In this document: piece by piece, positions 59,522 through 64,000 of the stretch
Numbering within the stretch: the first letter of the stretch is position 1
Layout of the letters: each line of letters starts with the position of its first letter
Made by a program: the position numbers and the translations under genes
NCBI RefSeq assembly: GCF_029227915.1
Contig: NC_079887.1
Span: forward strand, 26,721,650 to 26,785,649
Direction of reading: 5' to 3'
DNA length: 64,000 nt
DNA from: Hydractinia symbiolongicarpus
Taxonomy: Eukaryota > Cnidaria > Hydrozoa > Anthoathecata > Hydractiniidae
Notes under the pieces: generated by a model
Databases searched by the model: none
Told to the model about the DNA's origin: nothing
Seen by the model: the letters and a program-made list of their open reading frames with translations, nothing else

Positions 59522-62500
59522 ATAAGTTTACTCCCTGGGTACTTTCTTTGTATAAATTGAATATACGTGCCAAGCCCGGGATTTACGGGAAATCGCGGGT
59601 TTTCGTTTCCCGGCGATTAAACTGCTTTTATTCAGCGTCTCATGAAAAATGAAAAGATTCTTGAAACCTACAAGTCTCATGCGTTTTAGTGGTGAAATAA
59701 TAATTTAAAAAATCGTTTGGGAAATGAGTTTACTCCCTGGGTACTTTCTTTGTATACTTTTGACTATACGGGCCGAGTCCAGGATTTACGGGAAATCGCA
59801 GGTTTTCGTTTGCCGGCGATTAAACTTCTTTTATTCAGCGTCTCATCAAAAATGAAAACATTTTTAAAAACTACAAGTCTTATGCGTTTTAGTTGTGAAA
59901 AAATAATTTAAAAAATCGTTCGGGAAATGAGTTTACTCCCTGGGTACTTTCTTGTATACTTTTGACTATACGGGCCGAGTCCGGGATTTACGGGAAATCG
60001 CGGATTTTTGTTTGCCGGCGATTAAACTTCTTTTATTCAGCGTCCCATCAAATATGAAAATATTTTGGAAAACTACAAGTCTCATGCGTTTTAGTGGTGA
60101 AAAAATAATTTAAAAAATCGTTCGGGAAATGAGTTTACTCCCTGGGTACTTTCTTTGCATACTTTTGACTATACGGGCCAGGTCCGGGATTTACGGGAAA
60201 TCGCGGGTTTCCGTTTGCCGGCGATTAAACTTCTTTTATTCAGGGTCTCATCAAAAATGAAAACATTTTTGAAAACTACAAGTCTCATGCGTTTTAGTGG
60301 TGAAAAAATAATTTAAAAAATCGTTCGGGAAATGAGTTTACTCCCTGGGTACTTTCTTGTATACTTTTGACTATACGGGCCGAGTCCGGGATTTACGGGA
60401 AATCGCGGATTTTCGTTTGCCGGCGATTAAACTTCTTTTATTCAGCGTCCTATCAAATATGAAAATATTTTTGAAAACTACAAGTCTCATGCGTTTAGTG
60501 GTAAAAAAATAATATAAAAATCGTTCAGGAAATGAGTTTACTCCCTGGGTACTTTCTTTGTATACTTTTGACTATACGGGCCAAGCCCGGGATTTACGGG
60601 AAATCGCGGGTTTTCGTTTGCCGGCGATTAAACTTCTTTTATTCAGCGTCTCATCAAAAATGAAAACATTTTTAAAAACTACAAGTCTTATGCGTTTTAG
60701 TGGTGAAAAAATAATTTAAAAAATCGTTCTGGAAATAAGTTTACTCCCTGGGTACTTTCTTTGTATAAATTGAATATACGTGCCAAGCCCGGGATTTACG
60801 GGAAATCGCGGGTTTTCGTTTCCCGGCGATTAAACTTCTTTTATTCAGCGTCCCATCAAATATGAAAATATTTTGGAAAACTACAAGTCTCATGCGTTTT
60901 AGTGGTGAAAAAATAATTTAAAAAATCGTTCGGGAAATGAGTTTACTCCCTGGGTACTTTCTTTGCATACTTTTGACTATACGGGCCAGGTCCGGGATTT
61001 ACAGGAAATCGCGGGTTTCCGTTTGCCGGCGATTAAACTTCTTTTATTCAGGGTCTCATCAAAAATGAAAACATTTTTGAAAACTACAAGTCTCATGCGT
61101 TTTAGTGGTGAAAAAATAATTTAAAAAATCGTTCGGGAAATGAGTTTACTCCCTGGGTACTTTCTTGTATACTTTTGACTATACGGGCCGAGTGCGGGAT
61201 TTACGGGAAATCGCGGATTTTCGTTTGCCGGCGATTAAACTTCTTTTATTAAGCGTCCCATCAAATATGAAAATATTTTTGAAAACTACAAGTCTCATGC
61301 GTTTAGTGGTAAAAAAATAATATAAAAAATCGTTCGGGAAATGAGTTTACTCCCTGGGTACTTTCTTTGTATACTTTTGACTATACGGGCCAAGCCCAAG
61401 ATTTACGGGAAATCGCGGGTTTTCGTTTGCCGGCGATTAAACTTCTTTTATTCAGCGTCTCATCAAAAATGAAAACATTTTTAAAAACTACAAGTCTTAT
61501 GCGTTTTAGTGGTGAAAAAATAATTTAAAAAATCGTTCTGGAAATAAGTTTACTCCCTGGGTACTTTCTTTGTATAAATTGAATATACGTGCCAAGCCCG
61601 GGATTTACGGGAAATCGCGGGTTTTCGTTTCCCGGCGATTAAACTGCTTTTATTCAGCGTCTCATGAAAAATGAAAAGATTCTTGAAAACTACAAGTCTC
61701 ATGCGTTTTAGTGCTGAAATAATAATTTAAAAAATCGTTCGGGAAATGAGTTTACTCCCTGGGTACTTTCTTTGTATACTTTTGACTATACGGGCCAAGC
61801 CCGGGATTTACGGGAAATCGCGGGTTTTCGTTTGCCGGCGATTAAACTTCTTTTATTCAGCGTCTCATCAAAAATGAAAACATTTTTAAAAACTACAAGT
61901 CTTATGCGTTTTAGTTGTGAAAAAATAATTTTAAAAATCGTTCGGGAAATGAGTTTACTCCCTGGGTACTTTCTTGTATACTTTTGACAATACGGGCCGA
62001 GTCCGGGATTTACGGGAAATCGCGGATTTTCGTTTGCCGGCGATTAAACTTCTTTTATTCAGCGTCCCATCAAATATGAAAATATTTTGGAAAACTACAA
62101 GTCTCATGCGTTTTAGTGGTGAAAAAATAATTTAAAAAATCGTTCGGGAAATGAGTTTACTCCCTGGGTACTTTCTTGTATACTTTTGACTATACGGGCC
62201 GAGTCCGGGATTTACGGGAAATCGCGGATTTTCGTTTGCCGACGATTAAACTTCTTTTATTAAGCGTCCCATCAAATATGAAAATATTTTTGAAAACTAC
62301 AAGTCTCATGCGTTTAGTGGTAAAAAAATAATATAAAAAATCGTTCGGGAAATGAGTTTACTCCCTGGGTACTTTCTTTGTATACTTTTGACTATACGGG
62401 CCAAGCCCAAGATTTACGGGAAATCGCGGGTTTTCGTTTGCCGGCGATTAAACTTCTTTTATTCAGCGTCTCATCAAAAATGAAAACATTTTTAAAAACT

Positions 62501-62959
62501 ACAAGTCTTATGCGTTTTAGTGGTGAAAAAATAATTTAAAAAATCGTTCTGGAAATAAGTTTACTCCCTGGGTACTTTCTTTGTATAAATTGAATATACG
62601 TGCCAAGCCCGGGATTTACGGGAAATCGCGGGTTTTCGTTTCCCGGCGATTAAACTGCTTTTATTCAGCGTCTCATGAAAAATGAAAAGATTCTTGAAAA
62701 CTACAAGTCTCATGCGTTTTAGTGCTGAAATAATAATTTAAAAAATCGTTCGGGAAATGAGTTTACTCCCTGGGTACTTTCTTTGTATACTTTTGACTAT
62801 ACGGGCCAAGCCCGGGATTTACGGGAAATCGCAGGTTTTCGTTTGCCGGCGATTAAACTTCTTTTATTCAGCGTCTCATCAAAAATGAAAACATTTTTAA
62901 AAACTACAAGTCTTATGCGTTTTAGTTGTGAAAAAATAATTTAAAAAATCGTTCGGGAA
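59522..62959 (+). repeat. 3,438-bp 17-mer, copy 2
   Basis: Abuts copy 1 exactly. Differences seen include GCGTCCTATC (near 60450), GAGTGCGGG (near 61190) and TTTGACAATACGGG (near 61985). The copy ends where ATAAGTTTACTCCC would be expected and ATGAGTTTATTCCC is found at 62960. Confidence 0.92.
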
Positions 62960-64000
62960 ATGAGTTTATTCCCTGGGTACTTTCTTTGTATACTTTTGAC
63001 TATACGGGCCGAGTCCGGGATTTACGGGAAATCGCGGATTTTCGTTTGCCGGCGATTAAACTTCTTTTATTAAGCGTCCCATCAAATATGAAAATATTTT
63101 TGAAAACTACAAGTCTCATGCGTTTAGTGGTAAAAAAATAATATAAAAAATCGTTCGGGAAATGAGTTTACTCCCTGGGTACTTTCTTTGTATACTTTTG
63201 ACTATACGGGCCAAGCCCAAGATTTACGGGAAATCGCGGGTTTTCGTTTGCCGGCGATTAAACTTCTTTTATTCAGCGTCTCATCAAAAATGAAAACATT
63301 TTTAAAAACTACAAGTCTTATGCGTTTTAGTGGTGAAAAAATAATTTAAAAAATCGTTCTGGAAATAAGTTTACTCCCTGGGTACTTTCTTTGTATAAAT
63401 TGAATATACGTGCCAAGCCCGGGATTTACGGGAAATCGCGGGTTTTCGTTTCCCGGCGATTAAACTGCTTTTATTCAGCGTCTCATGAAAAATGAAAAGA
63501 TTCTTGAAAACTACAAGTCTCATGCGTTTTAGTGCTGAAATAATAATTTAAAAAATCGTTCGGGAAATGAGTTTACTCCCTGGGTACTTTCTTTGTATAC
63601 TTTTGACTATACGGGCCAAGCCCGGGATTTACGGGAAATCGCGGGTTTCCGTTTGCCGGCGATTAAACTTTTTTTATTCAGGGTCTCATCAAAAATGAAA
63701 ACATTTTTGAAAACTACAAGTCTCATGCGTTTTAGTGGTGAAAAAATAATTTAAAAAATCGTTCGGGAAATGAGTTTACTCCCTGGGTACTTTCTTGTAT
63801 ACTTTTGACTATACGGGCCGAGTCCGGGATTTACGGGAAATCGCGGATTTTCGTTTGCCGGCGATTAAACTTCTTTTATTAAGCGTCCCATCAAATATGA
63901 AAATATTTTTGAAAACTACAAGTCTCATGCGTTTAGTGGTAAAAAAATAATATAAAAAATCGTTCGGGAAATGAGTTTACTCCCTGGGTACTTTCTTTGT

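Larger units (their letters stand above)
1..64000 (+). repeat. Satellite DNA array, ~202-203 bp monomer, head to tail
   Basis: The same ~202-203 bp unit recurs without change of orientation across the whole window. Measured spacings between successive ATGAGTTTAC motifs are 203 (5403 to 5606), 202 (5606 to 5808), 203 (7830 to 8033) and 203 (8033 to 8236). The array enters at base 1 and leaves at base 64,000, so both ends lie outside. The only interruption is a 94-bp insert at 46346-46439. A typical S monomer is about 36% GC. Its length differs between copies by small indels at a few fixed sites. No gene is supported anywhere: the open frames are 61-106 codons, occur on both strands of the same DNA, and recur only because the DNA recurs. 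I do not recognise the family. A centromeric or heterochromatic role is possible but is not shown by sequence. Confidence 0.98.
56084..64000 (+). repeat. Array region 9: 17-mer tandem duplication and continuation
   Basis: No gene is present. Two 3,438-bp copies, then about 1 kb continuing V-S-R-S/G-V to the window end. A 1,011-bp 5-mer periodicity lies inside each copy (AAGCCCAAGATTTACGGG at 57957 and 58968, and at 61395 and 62406, recurring at 63216). The S/G hybrid near 63.6 kb has GCCAAGCCCGGG followed by GGGTTTCCG and ATTCAGGGTC. Confidence 0.88.

Noticed and set aside
1-64000. CRISPR-like array of repeats and spacers
   Set aside because: The unit is ~202 bp with the whole length repeated. 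There are no short conserved repeats separated by unique spacers and no cas genes.
1-64000. CENP-B box (TTCG....A..CGGG) in the monomer
   Set aside because: I checked TTCGGGAAATGAG, TTCGTTTGCCGGCG and the reverse-strand CCCG contexts. None has the required A and CGGG at the right spacing.

Overview
The whole window is one tandem satellite array of eukaryotic type. A monomer of about 202-203 bp repeats head to tail, always in the same orientation, from base 1 to base 64,000: roughly 316 copies by dividing length by period. The array runs off both ends. I find no protein-coding gene, rRNA, tRNA, CRISPR array, bacterial operon signal or telomeric repeat. The short open frames on both strands are by-products of the repeat. 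I do not recognise the satellite family and cannot name the organism. Megabase-style satellite organisation points to pericentromeric, centromeric or other heterochromatin of a eukaryote. CpG is not depleted in the monomer, which fits a lightly methylated genome (for example an invertebrate) better than a heavily methylated one, but this is weak inference.

Monomer anatomy, numbered from the common ATGAGTTTAC phase. Positions 1-45 are AT-rich with a GTATA...TATAC dyad at 29-46. Positions 46-95 are a GC-rich core (about 64% GC, 8 of about 11 CpGs, up to four GGG triplets). The remaining ~108 bp are AT-rich, with A/T tracts and a strong TCAAAAATG / CATTTTTGA dyad at 123-144. Five main sequence classes can be told apart by eye, here called S, V, T, G and R, plus hybrids.

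Layout: (1) 1-7628, mixed S/V/T monomers with V copies carrying TATACAGCG, seen only here; (2) 7629-15311, a 4-mer higher-order repeat of 809 bp inside a 3,236-bp tandem duplication; (3) 15312-21785, a mosaic with a 1,011-bp duplication; (4) 21786-29069, a 1,215-bp 6-mer duplication and a copy of region 3 displaced by about 7,690 bp; (5) 29070-37160, a near-perfect tandem duplication of 4,045 bp (20 monomers); (6) 37161-46345, 7-mer repeats of 1,416-1,418 bp; (7) 46346-46439, the only non-satellite DNA: a 94-bp T-rich/AT-rich insert that looks like the poly(A) end of a truncated retroposed sequence on the minus strand; (8) 46440-51426, G-class monomers and a 2,026-bp 10-mer duplication; (9) 51427-56083, a 1,417-bp 7-mer and two different 5-mer deletion derivatives; (10) 56084-64000, a near-perfect 3,438-bp (17-mer) tandem duplication and its continuation.

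All duplication offsets are whole multiples of ~202.3 bp, so the array appears to have evolved by in-register unequal exchange or an equivalent replication process, with local homogenisation producing region-specific monomer classes.
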